Position numbers and translations under genes: made by a program. The notes below the pieces were generated by a model. The model was not told where the DNA came from, ran no database searches, and was given only the letters and a program-made list of their open reading frames with translations. Source: Oerskovia turbata (GTDB lineage: Bacteria > Actinomycetota > Actinomycetes > Actinomycetales > Cellulomonadaceae). From it: a stretch of 64,000 bases of DNA. The stretch spans positions 77,737-141,736 of the forward strand of contig NZ_JOFV01000010.1 in NCBI RefSeq assembly GCF_000718325.1, in the 5' to 3' direction. This document shows positions 12,166 to 26,036 of the stretch, in pieces; the stretch's first letter is position 1; every line of letters starts with the position of its first letter.

Positions 12166-12212
12166 ACAGGGGGTGACCTCGGCGCGTCCAGCGCGCCGAG
12201 GTCACCCCCTGT
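12166..12212 (-). terminator. Second (distal) rpoC terminator hairpin
   Basis: A perfect 21-bp stem (12166-12186 with 12192-12212) and a 5-nt loop, followed on the minus strand by CTCTTTGACT, a weak U-rich stretch. It lies 57 bp past the rpoC stop codon. Confidence 0.85.
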
Positions 12213-12223
12213 GCTACTCGGTC

Positions 12224-12262
12224 CGCCGTGGCCCGACGACGCAGGGTCGTCGGGCCACGGCG
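12224..12262 (-). terminator. First (proximal) rpoC terminator hairpin
   Basis: A perfect 17-bp stem (12224-12240 with 12246-12262) and a 5-nt loop, starting only 7 bp after the rpoC stop. No U-tract follows; together with the distal hairpin it forms a tandem terminator. Confidence 0.75.
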
Positions 12263-12268
12263 CCGAGG

Positions 12269-16138
<3,870 letters not shown>

Positions 16139-16264
16139 GGTGGTCCTACTTCCTTCGTCTGCCGGCCTGTCCGGGGTTCGTCCCGGCCGGCGCGGTGGAG
16201 GTGCTACAGAGTGTCGGGTGGCGGTGGGGGCGTTCGTTCACGGACGCCCCCACCGCTTCCGAGA

Positions 16265-19200
16265 TCAGATCTCGTCGATCGTGGATGCTGCGTTGGGGCG
16301 ACGCGAGAGGTCGATGCCGAGCTCCTCGGCAGCGCGGTACACGTCGTCGTCGGACTCACGCATCTCGATGGAGACACCGTCGCTCGAGAGCACCTCGACG
16401 TTCAGGCAGAGCGACTGCATCTCCTTCAGGAGGACCTTGAAGGACTCCGGGATGCCCGAGTCGGGGATGTTCTCGCCCTTGACGATCGCCTCGTAGACCT
16501 TCACGCGGCCCGGGACGTCGTCGGACTTGATCGTCAGCAGCTCCTGGAGGGTGTACGCCGCGCCGTATGCCTCGAGCGCCCACACCTCCATCTCGCCGAA
16601 ACGCTGTCCACCGAACTGCGCCTTACCACCCAGCGGCTGCTGCGTGATCATCGAGTACGGACCGGTCGAGCGGGCGTGGATCTTGTCGTCCACCAGGTGG
16701 TGGAGCTTCAGGATGTACATGTAGCCCACGGAGACCGGCTCCGGGAACGGCTCGCCGGAGCGGCCGTCGAACAGACGTGCCTTGCCGTCGCGGCCCACCA
16801 TGCGGTTGCCGTCGCGGTTCGGGAGCGTCGTGGAGAGCAGACCCGTGAGGGCCTCCTCCTCGAGCCCGTCGAAGACCGGCGTCGCGACGGGGCGGCCCGG
16901 CTCGGACGAAGCAGCGACCGCAGGGACGTGCTCCTTCCAGGACAGGTCGCCCTCGCCGGCTGCGCAGTCGGTCTGCGAGATGTCCCAGCCCTGCTTCGCG
17001 ACCCACCCGAGGTGGGTCTCGAGGACCTGGCCGACGTTCATACGACCGGGGACACCCAGCGGGTTGAGGATGACGTCCACCGGGGTGCCGTCCTCGAGGA
17101 AGGGCATGTCCTCGACGGGGAGGATCTTCGAGATGACACCCTTGTTGCCGTGACGGCCGGCGAGCTTGTCGCCGTCCGTGATCTTGCGTCGCTGCGCGAT
17201 GTACACGCGAACCAGCTGGTTCACTCCCGCGGGCAGCTCGTCGCCGTCCTCGCGGTTGAACTCGCGGACGCCGATGACGGTGCCGGACTCGCCGTGGGGA
17301 ACCTTGAGCGACGTGTCGCGGACCTCGCGGGCCTTCTCACCGAAGATGGCGCGCAGGAGGCGCTCCTCGGGGGTCAGCTCGGTCTCACCCTTGGGCGTGA
17401 CCTTGCCGACGAGCACGTCGCCCGCGCCGACCTCTGCGCCGATGCGGATGACACCGCGCTCGTCGAGGTCCGCCAGGACGTCCTCGGAGACGTTCGGGAT
17501 GTCCCGCGTGATCTCCTCGGGGCCGAGCTTCGTGTCACGGGCGTCGACCTCGTGCTCCTCGATGTGGATCGAGGACAGGACGTCGTCCTGCACGAGGCGC
17601 TGCGACAGGATGATCGCGTCCTCGTAGTTGTGGCCTTCCCAGGACATGAACGCGACGAGCAGGTTGCGGCCGAGCGAGAGCTCGCCCTCGTCCGTCGCAG
17701 GGCCGTCGGCCAGCACGGAGCCGACCTCGACGCGAGCACCCTCGTCGACGACGACACGCTGGTTGTACGACGTGCCCTGGTTCGAGCGGCGGAACTTCGC
17801 CGCGCGGTAGCTCGTCGTGGTCGCGTCGTCGTTCGCGACGACGATCAGGTCCGCGGAGACCTCGGTGACGACACCGGGCTTGGTCGCGACGATGACGTCA
17901 CCGGCGTCGATGGCTGCACGGCGCTCCATGCCGGTGCCCACGAGCGGGGCCTCGGAACGGACCAGGGGCACGGCCTGACGCTGCATGTTGGCACCCATGA
18001 GTGCGCGGTTCGCGTCGTCGTGCTCGAGGAACGGGATGAGGGCGGTCGCGACCGACACCATCTGGCGCGGCGAGACGTCCATGTAGTCGACCTCGGTGCC
18101 GAGGACGTCGGCCGTCTCGCCACCCTTGGTGCGGACCAGGACGCGCTCGGCACGGAACGACCCGTCGGCGTTGAGCTCGGTGTTCGCCTGGGCGATGACG
18201 TAGCGGTCCTCGTCGTCGGCCGTCAGGTAGACGACCTCGTCGGAGACCTTGCCCGCCTCGACCTTGCGGTACGGCGTCTCGATGAACCCGAACGGGTTGA
18301 TGCGCCCGTAGGAGGCGAGCGAGCCGATCAGACCGATGTTCGGGCCCTCAGGGGTCTCGATGGGGCACATGCGGCCGTAGTGCGACGGGTGGACGTCACG
18401 GACCTCCATGCCGGCGCGGTCACGGGACAGACCACCCGGGCCCAGCGCGGACAGACGACGCTTGTGCGTCAGGCCGGCGAGCGGGTTGTTCTGGTCCATG
18501 AACTGCGAGAGCTGCGAGGTGCCGAAGAACTCCTTGATCGACGCCACCACGGGGCGGATGTTGATCAGGGTCTGCGGCGTGATCGCCTCGACGTCCTGGG
18601 TCGTCATGCGCTCGCGCACGACGCGCTCCATGCGGGACAGGCCCGTACGGACCTGGTTCTGGATGAGCTCACCCACGGCACGGATACGACGGTTGCCGAA
18701 GTGGTCGATGTCGTCGGTCTCGACGCGGATCTCGACGGGCTCGCCGGCACGCGTGCCGGGGAGGGTCGTGACCTCGGCGTGCAGGGCCGCGAGGTACTTG
18801 ATCGTCGCGACGATGTCCGTGACGGACAGCGTGGAGTCGCCCAGGGGCGCGTCGACGCCGAGCTTCTTGTTCGCCTTGTAGCGGCCGACCTTCGCGAAGT
18901 CGTAGCGCTTGGGGTTGAAGTAGAAGTTCTCGAGGAGCGAGCGACCGGCCTCGACCGTGGGCGGCTCGCCCGGACGGATCTTGCGGTAGAGGTCGACGAG
19001 CGCCTCTTCCTCGGTGTGGACGTGGTCCTTCTCGAGCGTGTCGAGCACCGACGGGAAGTCCGCGAACTCCTCGCGGATCTGCGACTCGGTCAGGCCGAGG
19101 GCCTTGAGCAGGACCGTGACGGACTGCTTGCGCTTGCGGTCGACGCGGACGCCGACGGCGTCGCGCTTGTCGATCTCGAACTCCAGCCACGCACCGCGCG

Positions 19201-19789
19201 AGGGGATGATCTTCGCGGAGTAGATGTCCTTGTCGCTGGTCTTGTCTGCCTGGCGCTCGAAGTACACACCGGGCGAACGGACGAGCTGCGAGACGACGAC
19301 GCGCTCGGTGCCGTTGATGATGAAGGTGCCGCGTGCGGTCATGAGCGGGAAGTCGCCCATGAAGACCGTCTGGCTCTTGATCTCACCGGTGTTGTAGTTC
19401 ACGAACTCCGCGGTGACGAAGAGCGGCGCGGCGAAGGTGAAGTCCTTCTCCTTGCACTCCTCGGCCGAGTACTTCGGGGGCTCGAAGCGGTGGTTGGAGA
19501 AGGAGAGAGACATGGAGGAGCCGAAGTCCTCGATCGGGGAGATCTCCTCGAAGATCTCCTCGAGACCCGACGTCGCGGGGACGTCCTGGCGCCCGGCGGC
19601 GGCCGCGGCGTCGACGCGTGCGCGCCACGCCGGGTTGCCCAGCAGCCAGTCGAAGCTCTCGGTCTGGAGCCCGAGCAGGTCGGGCACCTCGAGAGGCTCG
19701 TAGATCTTGGCGAAAGATACGCGCCGGGAAGCGGTGCGGTTCGCGATAGCGTCGGCGGACGGAGCAGAAGGGGTGCGCGAGGCAGCCAA
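16265..19789 (-). CDS. rpoB: DNA-directed RNA polymerase subunit beta
   Basis: Beta forms with beta-prime the catalytic cleft of RNA polymerase and is the rifampicin target. The 1174-residue product starts [18 protein letters not shown] from a TTG at 19789 with AAGGA 6 nt upstream; the extra 58 codons of the longer reading are not conserved. The rifampicin region ([20 protein letters not shown], then [10 protein letters not shown]) carries wild-type residues at the common resistance positions, so sensitivity is predicted. Transcription starts from the promoter at 19944-19972. Confidence 0.98.
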   Translation of the reverse strand: MAASRTPSAPSADAIANRTASRRVSFAKIYEPLEVPDLLGLQTESFDWLLGNPAWRARVDAAAAAGRQDVPATSGLEEIFEEISPIEDFGSSMSLSFSNHRFEPPKYSAEECKEKDFTFAAPLFVTAEFVNYNTGEIKSQTVFMGDFPLMTARGTFIINGTERVVVSQLVRSPGVYFERQADKTSDKDIYSAKIIPSRGAWLEFEIDKRDAVGVRVDRKRKQSVTVLLKALGLTESQIREEFADFPSVLDTLEKDHVHTEEEALVDLYRKIRPGEPPTVEAGRSLLENFYFNPKRYDFAKVGRYKANKKLGVDAPLGDSTLSVTDIVATIKYLAALHAEVTTLPGTRAGEPVEIRVETDDIDHFGNRRIRAVGELIQNQVRTGLSRMERVVRERMTTQDVEAITPQTLINIRPVVASIKEFFGTSQLSQFMDQNNPLAGLTHKRRLSALGPGGLSRDRAGMEVRDVHPSHYGRMCPIETPEGPNIGLIGSLASYGRINPFGFIETPYRKVEAGKVSDEVVYLTADDEDRYVIAQANTELNADGSFRAERVLVRTKGGETADVLGTEVDYMDVSPRQMVSVATALIPFLEHDDANRALMGANMQRQAVPLVRSEAPLVGTGMERRAAIDAGDVIVATKPGVVTEVSADLIVVANDDATTTSYRAAKFRRSNQGTSYNQRVVVDEGARVEVGSVLADGPATDEGELSLGRNLLVAFMSWEGHNYEDAIILSQRLVQDDVLSSIHIEEHEVDARDTKLGPEEITRDIPNVSEDVLADLDERGVIRIGAEVGAGDVLVGKVTPKGETELTPEERLLRAIFGEKAREVRDTSLKVPHGESGTVIGVREFNREDGDELPAGVNQLVRVYIAQRRKITDGDKLAGRHGNKGVISKILPVEDMPFLEDGTPVDVILNPLGVPGRMNVGQVLETHLGWVAKQGWDISQTDCAAGEGDLSWKEHVPAVAASSEPGRPVATPVFDGLEEEALTGLLSTTLPNRDGNRMVGRDGKARLFDGRSGEPFPEPVSVGYMYILKLHHLVDDKIHARSTGPYSMITQQPLGGKAQFGGQRFGEMEVWALEAYGAAYTLQELLTIKSDDVPGRVKVYEAIVKGENIPDSGIPESFKVLLKEMQSLCLNVEVLSSDGVSIEMRESDDDVYRAAEELGIDLSRRPNAASTIDEI

Positions 19790-19943
19790 GAGGGGTCCTT
19801 CCCTGCAGATCGATTGCACGCTGTACGCTGCGTGGCTGGAGGACCTCTTCCCCCTGAGGCTGCCGTGGTGCACGATGGACGCACACCGAAGACGGTCCGG
19901 GCAGTTCAGAGGGTGCCGAGGGCACACGCGAGCGCAAAGCGCT

Positions 19944-19972
19944 AGCATACCCGGCCCAGTCAAGCGTGTCCA
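19944..19972 (-). promoter_or_regulatory. Promoter of rpoB-rpoC
   Basis: On the minus strand TGGACA (19967-19972) and TATGCT (19944-19949) are spaced 17 bp. The predicted start near 19937 gives a leader of about 150 nt. A TTGACT word also lies between the two boxes, but 8 bp from the -10, so it is not used as -35. The rest of the 19790-20156 stretch shows no gene. Confidence 0.65.
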
Positions 19973-20156
19973 GCGACGCGAAACCGCGGCCTGTCAAGAC
20001 CGTCGTCACGCCCACTGCACTCCCCCACCGGGCCGGTGAGGACATCTTCTCGGTGGCCGCCATATGCCGCCCAAGAACACGAAGAAACTCCCTGCCCGAC
20101 GGCGTCCGCCGCCTTCCCGTGGAAGGCGAGCTCCGGCGTCGGGCCGGGAGACGAAG

Positions 20157-20204
20157 AGGCGACGAGAGGCCCGCACCCCCGAGGGGGTACGGGCCTCGTC
20201 GCCT
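20157..20204 (-). terminator. rplL terminator hairpin
   Basis: A long GC-rich inverted repeat (20157-20180 with 20183-20204) with a 2-nt bulge on the left arm and one mismatch, about 60 bp past the rplL stop. It separates rplJL from rpoBC, which has its own promoter downstream. Confidence 0.75.
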
Positions 20205-20265
20205 GTGCTACCTGTCAGGCCGCGCGAGGCGACCTGTCATGCGATACCGCCCCGAAGGGCAGCGA

Positions 20266-20649
20266 TCACTTGACGGTGACGGTCGCGCCGGCGCCCTCGA
20301 GGGCAGCCTTGGCCTTGTCAGCAGCGTCCTTGGCGACGTTCTCCAGGACGGGCTTGGGGGCGCCGTCAACGAGGTCCTTGGCCTCCTTCAGGCCGAGGCT
20401 CGTGAGGGCACGCACCTCCTTGATGACCTGGATCTTCTTGTCGCCGGCAGCCTCGAGGATGACGTCGAACTCCGTCTTCTCCTCGACCTCCTCGGCGGCA
20501 GCGGCCGCGGGGCCTGCAACGGCGACGGCGGCCGGAGCGGCCGCGGTGACCTCGAAAGCGTCCTCGAACGCCTTCACGAACTCGGAGAGCTCGATGAGGG
20601 AGAGGCCCTTGAACTGCTCGATGAGCTCTTCGGTGCTGAGCTTCGCCAT
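20266..20649 (-). CDS. rplL: 50S ribosomal protein L7/L12
   Basis: L7/L12 is the multimeric stalk protein that recruits translational GTPases. The 127-residue acidic protein has the N-terminal dimerisation helix ([20 protein letters not shown]), an Ala-rich hinge (residues about 36 to 58) and a C-terminal domain ending in [17 protein letters not shown]. It lies 108 bp downstream of rplJ. Confidence 0.98.
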   Translation of the reverse strand: MAKLSTEELIEQFKGLSLIELSEFVKAFEDAFEVTAAAPAAVAVAGPAAAAAEEVEEKTEFDVILEAAGDKKIQVIKEVRALTSLGLKEAKDLVDGAPKPVLENVAKDAADKAKAALEGAGATVTVK

Positions 20650-20757
20650 GATGGCGGTCCTTTCGGTTGGTGCTCGGCAGCAGCCCTGTCAACGATCCAC
20701 AGAGCCCTGCTGGAAGCAGAGGGGGTGTGTGCGTGCTGCGTGATCCTCAGACGAGGA

Positions 20758-21285
20758 TCAGGCGGCAGCGCTCTCCGATTCCTGCTTGAGGCGCAGGGCA
20801 TCGATGGTGCGAACGGCCTGCGAGGCGGGCGCGTTGAACAGGTACGCCGCCTGGTAGAGCGGCTGCTTGAACGCGCCGGCCAGCTTGGCCAGCAGGACCT
20901 CGCGGGACTCGAGGTCCGCGAGCTTGGTGATGTCCGCAGCGGTCAGGGAGCGTCCGTCGAGGACACCGCCCTTGATGACCAGTGCGGGGTTCGCCTTGGC
21001 GAAGTCACGCAGGCCCTTGGCCGCCTCGACCGGGTCACCGGTCACGAAGGCGATGGCCGAGGGGCCCTTGAAGTCGGCGTCGATCTCGATGCCGGCTTCC
21101 TTGGCCGCGATGGCGGTCAGCGTGTTCTTCACCACGGCGTAGGTTGCGTTGCCGCTGAGCGACCGACGCAGCTGCTTGAGCTGCGCGACGGTGAGCCCGC
21201 GGTACTCGGTCAGCACGGCCGCGTTCGACTCGCGGAAGTTCTCCGTGAGCTCTGCGACTGCGGCTGCCTTGTCCGGCCTCGCCAT
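20758..21285 (-). CDS. rplJ: 50S ribosomal protein L10
   Basis: L10 anchors the L7/L12 stalk and, as the L10-L7/L12 complex, can repress its own mRNA. The 175-residue product starts [20 protein letters not shown] and contains [16 protein letters not shown]. The start at 21285 was chosen over an upstream in-frame reading (21441) because it matches the family. A structured leader of about 230 nt separates it from its promoter. Confidence 0.97.
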   Translation of the reverse strand: MARPDKAAAVAELTENFRESNAAVLTEYRGLTVAQLKQLRRSLSGNATYAVVKNTLTAIAAKEAGIEIDADFKGPSAIAFVTGDPVEAAKGLRDFAKANPALVIKGGVLDGRSLTAADITKLADLESREVLLAKLAGAFKQPLYQAAYLFNAPASQAVRTIDALRLKQESESAAA

Positions 21286-21363
21286 GGCAATCCTTCCGGT
21301 GGTGGTGCCACCGGTCTCCGCAGGGCGGGGGCCCTGGGGGGTGAGGTCCTGCGGAGACGAGAA

Positions 21364-21387
21364 GAGCCCCGCGCAGGCGCGGGGCTC
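21364..21387 (-). promoter_or_regulatory. Hairpin in the rplJL leader (candidate L10 leader or attenuator)
   Basis: An 11-bp inverted repeat (21364-21374 with 21377-21387) lies inside the untranslated leader and is followed on the minus strand by TTCTCGTC. Many bacteria have an L10-binding leader at this position. Whether this one binds L10 or attenuates transcription cannot be told from sequence alone. Confidence 0.4.
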
Positions 21388-21521
21388 GAAGTGCAGGCTC
21401 TCGCCCGCTCCGTGAACTCTCACCTGCGCTGGCCTCCGCACTTCTGCGGGACTTCGGTCCGGACTGCAGCTGACGAGTCAGCGGGCAGGACGGTACGACC
21501 GGCGGTCTTGGGTACTGGAAC

Positions 21522-21550
21522 AGGGTACGTGACGTGCGCCCGTGCTCCAA
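21522..21550 (-). promoter_or_regulatory. Promoter of rplJ-rplL
   Basis: On the minus strand TTGGAG (21545-21550) and TACCCT (21522-21527) are separated by 17 bp. It lies between the stop codon of the CHAT protease gene (21571) and rplJ. A small GC-rich hairpin (about 21555-21570) abuts the -35 box and may terminate the CHAT operon. Confidence 0.55.
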
Positions 21551-21570
21551 ATCCGGGGACGCCCGTCCCG

Positions 21571-23847
21571 TCAGAGCGCGAGCGGCCCGAAGCAGACCAG
21601 GGGAACCGGCTCGTCCTCGCTCGCGACCGCGGCCGCGAGCGCGTCCCCCGGCGTGGCCCCCGCCCGCAACCGGCCGTGGAACTCGGGCATCACCCGCGCG
21701 GCGACGTCGTCCCGCAGCGGGGCGACGCTCGACACCACGGCCGCCGCCCCGAGCCGCAGGAGGACGCTCGTGAGTCCCAGCGGCTCACCACCGATCCGGA
21801 CCGTCGACAGTCCTGCCTCGCAGGCAGAGAGGACGACCACCGCCCCTCGAAGGTCCACGCCGTCGAGCTCGTGCGCGAACAACGGACCGTCCGCGAGCCG
21901 CAACGAGGAGAACAAGGGGTTGTCGGTCTCGTGGCGCCCGTGTGTCGCGAGATGCACGACCGCGGCCGACGGGAGCCTCTCGACCGTGGCAGAGCACGTG
22001 GCCTCCTCGCCGGTCAGGACGGTCGCCTGCCCCCATGTCTGCGCCACGGCCTCGGCCTCGGAGACCGCGGCCCGCAGCCCCGGCCCCGCCACGACCACGA
22101 CGTCGGGCTTGGTCCGCTCGACCGACGCCTCCTGCAGGTCGATCCACGAGTTGACCCAGGTCCGCCGCCCCGCACGCGAGGGCAACGACGACCACGGCAC
22201 CGCGAGCAGCAGGTCGCGCGCGGCGACGTGCAGGTCGCCCTGCGCGTCGATCGGCGCGAGGACCTCGCGGTCCAGCCACGCCAGGCTCCGGTCGAGCGAC
22301 GCCCGGGCGGCGGCCCGCATGGGAGCCGGGATCAGTCCGTTCGACAGGACGTCGAGATCCGCACGCGCGCGCCGGATGCGCTCGCCGACCTCCACCATCG
22401 GGGCCAGCCGGATCATGCTCAGCCCCGAGGCGTCAGCCCGCAGGACGCGGAGCGTCTCGTCCGCCACGACGAAGTCCGCGACGACCGTCGACGGGCTCGC
22501 CGTCGACAGCGCCCTGCGCAGGCGACGTGCCGTGACCGCGGTCGGCGTCGCCGCTCCCCCACCGTCCTGCCAGGCGCGACGCCGGGCGGCCTCCTGCAGG
22601 CGCCGCGCCTCGCTCATGTGCGCACGACGGCGCTCGAGCAGCTCGCCCGAGAGGTTCGCCCCCAGGAGCCGGGCCGACTCGATCTCCTGGCGCGCCGCGG
22701 AGAGCAGCTCGGCAGACCGCGAGTCCGAGGGCGGCCGGACCCGTCCGCTCCCCGCGACGGTCGCCCGTCCACGCTCGACGGCGTCGAGCAACGCTGCCGC
22801 GCGGCCGGTGCGCAGGGCGGCCGCGACATCGACGTGCCCCAGCCGCACGCCGTGCACCGCGGAGGCCGTCACGGCATCGACCGATCCCAGCCCCTCACGG
22901 TGCTCGGCCAGCATGCGCTGCCCCTTGCGCACGGCACGGAGCGCAGCACCACGCTCCCCGGTGGCGAACGCCAGCTGCGCCGACACGGCCTGGTGCTGCA
23001 GACGGAGCGGCAGTGCGGCACGCCCCAGATGACGAGGAACCCTCGCCATCACCTCCCGCGCCCCGGCCAGGTCCGTCGCCGTGAGGAGCCACTCGGCGGC
23101 AAGAAGCTGCGCAGGCACGGTCACCCCACGCCCTGCGGCCTCACCGAGCCCGACGCCGACGTCGGAGAGCTCGAGCGCCCGCGCCGCCCGTCGACGAGCC
23201 ACACGGGCCGAGATACCCACCGACCGGTCCTCGGCGAGCCGCGCCTGGAGCTCGGCGACCCGAGCACGAGCCGCCCAGGGACCGTTGCCGATCCGATCGA
23301 ACCGGGCCGCAGCAGCTCGGGCCTGCCGCTGAGCCTCGGTGTAGCGGCGCAGGCCGACGAGGCACTGGGCGCGCAGGAGCTCGACCTCGGCGACGTCCCT
23401 GACCATCCTGTTGCGCGCAAGGTGCTCGCGCGCCTCGGCGAGCGCTGCGTCCGCGTCGGAGAGCAGACCCGCCTCGATCAGGACCTGCGCCTTGTCGATG
23501 AGCCCGACCGACGCGTGCCTCTCGGGCGCGCCGTGCTCGGCCTCCTCCATGGCCCGCAGAGCGGTCGGCAGGTCGCCGCGCAGGAACTCCACGTAGCCCA
23601 GGTTGTGCTTCGCCTTGGACAGCAGGAGCTGGTCACCCATCTCGTCCGCGTACCTGACGGCCCCGGCAAGGTCGGCGGACGCGCGGTCGAGATTGCCGAG
23701 CTCCAGGTGGAGAGACCCTCTGTTGAGGAGCAGCACTGCGGCGTCCAGCGGATCGGCGTCCCGTTGCCCTGACGCGGCGGCATCCAGCTCGGCGAGCGAC
23801 TCGCCCCCCCCGCCCCGTCCGGTAGAACAGGAGGCCACGCTGACCAT
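21571..23847 (-). CDS. TPR-CHAT caspase-like protease (downstream frame of a frameshifted gene)
   Basis: CHAT proteases are clan CD cysteine peptidases related to caspases and separases. The 758-residue frame has an N-terminal array of tetratricopeptide-like helices (about residues 20 to 330, e.g. LLLNRGSLHLELGNLDRASA) and a C-terminal CHAT domain with the catalytic pair in HLATHG (His636) and SACEAG (Cys676). An ATG at 23847 gives this frame a start, but the TPR array continues in another frame upstream: removing one G from the 8-G run at 23804-23811 would fuse it to the reading from GTG 24151 and give about 859 residues (His737, Cys777). No signal peptide or membrane helix is visible. It is the last gene of the sigma/S8/CHAT operon. 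The substrate is unknown. Confidence 0.85.
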   Translation of the reverse strand: MVSVASCSTGRGGGGESLAELDAAASGQRDADPLDAAVLLLNRGSLHLELGNLDRASADLAGAVRYADEMGDQLLLSKAKHNLGYVEFLRGDLPTALRAMEEAEHGAPERHASVGLIDKAQVLIEAGLLSDADAALAEAREHLARNRMVRDVAEVELLRAQCLVGLRRYTEAQRQARAAAARFDRIGNGPWAARARVAELQARLAEDRSVGISARVARRRAARALELSDVGVGLGEAAGRGVTVPAQLLAAEWLLTATDLAGAREVMARVPRHLGRAALPLRLQHQAVSAQLAFATGERGAALRAVRKGQRMLAEHREGLGSVDAVTASAVHGVRLGHVDVAAALRTGRAAALLDAVERGRATVAGSGRVRPPSDSRSAELLSAARQEIESARLLGANLSGELLERRRAHMSEARRLQEAARRRAWQDGGGAATPTAVTARRLRRALSTASPSTVVADFVVADETLRVLRADASGLSMIRLAPMVEVGERIRRARADLDVLSNGLIPAPMRAAARASLDRSLAWLDREVLAPIDAQGDLHVAARDLLLAVPWSSLPSRAGRRTWVNSWIDLQEASVERTKPDVVVVAGPGLRAAVSEAEAVAQTWGQATVLTGEEATCSATVERLPSAAVVHLATHGRHETDNPLFSSLRLADGPLFAHELDGVDLRGAVVVLSACEAGLSTVRIGGEPLGLTSVLLRLGAAAVVSSVAPLRDDVAARVMPEFHGRLRAGATPGDALAAAVASEDEPVPLVCFGPLAL

Positions 23848-24151
23848 GGACGATCAGGTCGAGCTCAGGCAGGTGGGACGTCTCGACCCACCGTGCCGCC
23901 GTGTCGAGCGTCTCCAAGGAGGCCGCCAGGGAGCCCGTCAGCTCGAACTGAGTCTGCGCGAACCCGACGAGCGCCCGGACCCTGACGTACGCGATCTCCC
24001 GTGGTTCCTCGGGCGAAGGCTCGCCGACCTGGTCCGTGATCTGCCGGAAGAGACGCGCGGCGCGCGCGTGCTGCCCCTGGGCGTTGACGGACTGGGCCGT
24101 CGCCCACGCGTCGAGCACGCTCACCGGCACACGACGCGCCACGCCGATCAC
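23633..24151 (-). pseudogene. 5' part of the TPR-CHAT gene, separated by a frameshift
   Basis: This reading starts at GTG 24151, which overlaps the stop codon of the subtilase gene in a 4-nt GTGA arrangement. It encodes TPR-like sequence (VLDAWATAQSVNAQGQ, then ARLFRQITDQVG) for about 113 residues up to the G-run near 23808. Beyond that the frame becomes Arg-rich nonsense to a stop at 23633, while the TPR pattern continues in the frame of the CHAT gene. As written the gene is broken; a sequencing error or length variation of the homopolymer are equally possible. Confidence 0.75.
23804..23811 (-). other. 8-G homopolymer at the frameshift point
   Basis: Eight consecutive C on the plus strand (G on the coding strand), followed after one base by four more C. 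A tract of seven (or ten) G would restore one continuous TPR-CHAT frame. Confidence 0.8.
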
Positions 24152-25959
24152 CCCATGTCTACCGCCGGATCTCCGGGCACCAGCCCAGTCGCCAGGGTAA
24201 CGGATCCCCACAGCCAGGCGCAGCGTCGCGGCGTCCCACGACCGGGCTCGAGCACGGCGGGTGACGTCGGATCCTGCGCTCGACGGGCCAGCAGGGTCGC
24301 CGCAAGCTCACCCGCGAGGACCGGCGCCGCGAACGACGTCCCGCTCCAGGACGCGAACCCTCCCTGGAACCCCTCGGGGTCGATCGTCGCTCGACGTCCG
24401 TCCGACCAGAGCTCCTTGACCCACCTCGAGGGAGCCACGGCGCCGTCCATCGTCGTCGGGGCGGTCGAGACCAGCGCCGCACCGGGGCGGACGCACGTCA
24501 CCCACGGGCCGTCGTTGCTGAACAGCGCCGTCGTCTCGTCCGGGTTCTGCGCACCGACGGCCATGACCGGCGGCTCCGCGAGGAGCAGCTCCGAGGGGTC
24601 CAGGGGCACGGGAGGCTCCACCTTACGGTCGATGTGCGGCGCGAACGCAGCGGGGTACATCGGGCGGACCTGGCCGTCGTTGCCCGAGGACACCACGACG
24701 AGGACGCCGTAGCGCCGCAGCGCCCGGATGACCGTGCCGAACGGAGCGTCGAACGCCGCGTCCTCGGGACGCTCGTGGTAGTAGCCCAACGACAGGACCA
24801 GGACGTCGACCGGCGCGTAGCCCGCCCGTCCGCTGAGCCCGAGCACGTGCCAGAGCAGGAGTCGGCGGAGCGAGCGCAGGAGGTCCCGCTCAGGGACGAC
24901 GCCCGACCCGCCGTAGAGGCGCGGAGCGAGGATGACCGCGTCCGGGCACTTCTGGTGCACGAGGCCGGCGATGAACGTGCCGTGCCCGGCGACCGGGTCG
25001 AGCGGGCCGGTGAGGGGCGAGATCGACACCCCGCCGATCTCCGGGTTCTCGTACTCGTACTCCGTCTCCGGGAGGATCGACAGCCGCTGGCCCAACAGCT
25101 CGGGGTCACGCACGACGACCGTGCCACGCACGTCGAGGTCGTCGTCGAACCAGGGGTGCTTGCCGACCCCGGTGTCCAGGACGGCGACGACCGGGCGCCG
25201 GACCCCGTCCACGTCCGTGAAGTCGTCGGCGCCGCGGCCCCGCGAGCGGGCAGGAACCGGACCGACCCAGTTGACCGGGGTCCGCCCGCCCCACCCCGGT
25301 ACGGAGTACTCCGCCGTACCGGCGGGGTGACCTTGGGTGTAGGGATGTCCTTGCGTGTACGGGTGACCCTGCGTGTAGGGATGGCCCTGGGTGTAGGGAT
25401 GTCCTTGCGTGTACGGGTGACCCTGCGTGTAGGGGAACGGCTGGATCGCCGGCTGCCCCCCGATGTACGGCGCCGGAGCGATCATGTGGTCGAGGGCGAC
25501 CCGAGGGCTGCCGTCGTCGTCGGCACCGAGACGACCACCGAGATCCTCGATCACCTCCCATGCGTCGGGCAGCGGGCCGTTGTTCCCCACAGCCCGGCGC
25601 AGCCGGACCGACAACCCGAAGACCTGTCGAAGGTCGTCCGTCGTCTCGGGGTCGAGGTCCGCCTCGACGAGCAGGGCGGCGTCCTGCTCGCTCGACTCCT
25701 CGATCTCGACGGTCAGGCCGTAGCGCGCAGCGGTCTCCCTGAGCCTGCGGAGCGGCCCCTCGGCCGTCCGGTCCTCGGGGGACGTGGGCAGGAGGATGCG
25801 GTCGCCGACGTACCACGTGGGGTGCGGTGACGCCTTGCCCGCTCCGCGTGGTGCGGTGATCGGGTCGAGCGTCCGGGTACGCCACTGCAGTCGGCCCGGA
25901 CGGTCGCCGAACGCCGGTCGCCCCTGCGGGACGGCAGGCTGCTCAGGGGTCTGGCTCAT
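24148..25959 (-). CDS. S8 family serine peptidase (subtilase) with PYTQGH repeat
   Basis: A 603-residue subtilisin-like protease. The catalytic residues are readable: Asp262 in VAVLDTGVG, His326 in GHGTFIAG, oxyanion Asn427 in SSGNDG and Ser542 in SGTSFAAP. Residues 1 to about 170 form a non-catalytic N-terminal region with a ferredoxin-like pro-domain character. Six tandem copies of PYTQGH (about residues 176 to 211) link it to the catalytic domain. There is no signal peptide or membrane segment, which is unusual for S8 and suggests cytosolic action. A GGAG site lies 5 nt from the ATG. It follows the Ig-fold-like gene by 77 bp and overlaps the CHAT gene by 4 nt. Regulation of, or by, the CHAT protease is inference. 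Confidence 0.92.
   Translation of the reverse strand: MSQTPEQPAVPQGRPAFGDRPGRLQWRTRTLDPITAPRGAGKASPHPTWYVGDRILLPTSPEDRTAEGPLRRLRETAARYGLTVEIEESSEQDAALLVEADLDPETTDDLRQVFGLSVRLRRAVGNNGPLPDAWEVIEDLGGRLGADDDGSPRVALDHMIAPAPYIGGQPAIQPFPYTQGHPYTQGHPYTQGHPYTQGHPYTQGHPYTQGHPAGTAEYSVPGWGGRTPVNWVGPVPARSRGRGADDFTDVDGVRRPVVAVLDTGVGKHPWFDDDLDVRGTVVVRDPELLGQRLSILPETEYEYENPEIGGVSISPLTGPLDPVAGHGTFIAGLVHQKCPDAVILAPRLYGGSGVVPERDLLRSLRRLLLWHVLGLSGRAGYAPVDVLVLSLGYYHERPEDAAFDAPFGTVIRALRRYGVLVVVSSGNDGQVRPMYPAAFAPHIDRKVEPPVPLDPSELLLAEPPVMAVGAQNPDETTALFSNDGPWVTCVRPGAALVSTAPTTMDGAVAPSRWVKELWSDGRRATIDPEGFQGGFASWSGTSFAAPVLAGELAATLLARRAQDPTSPAVLEPGRGTPRRCAWLWGSVTLATGLVPGDPAVDMG
25327..25434 (-). repeat. Six 18-bp tandem repeats encoding PYTQGH
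   Basis: Six contiguous 18-bp units (starts 25327, 25345, 25363, 25381, 25399, 25417). Units 2-3 and 5-6 are identical 36-bp blocks, while units 1 and 4 differ at a few bases, so the array looks like a duplicated 54-bp three-unit block. The repeats stay in frame within the subtilase gene. Confidence 0.95.
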
Positions 25960-26036
25960 CAGTGCTCCAATGCACGAAGGGGACTACCGTCGGGCCGATC
26001 GGCCCGGCGTTCCGAGAAGACGGAAGGACGGGACGG

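Noticed and set aside
25327-25434. CRISPR-like or intergenic repeat array
   Set aside because: The repeats are contiguous, in frame and within the subtilase coding sequence.
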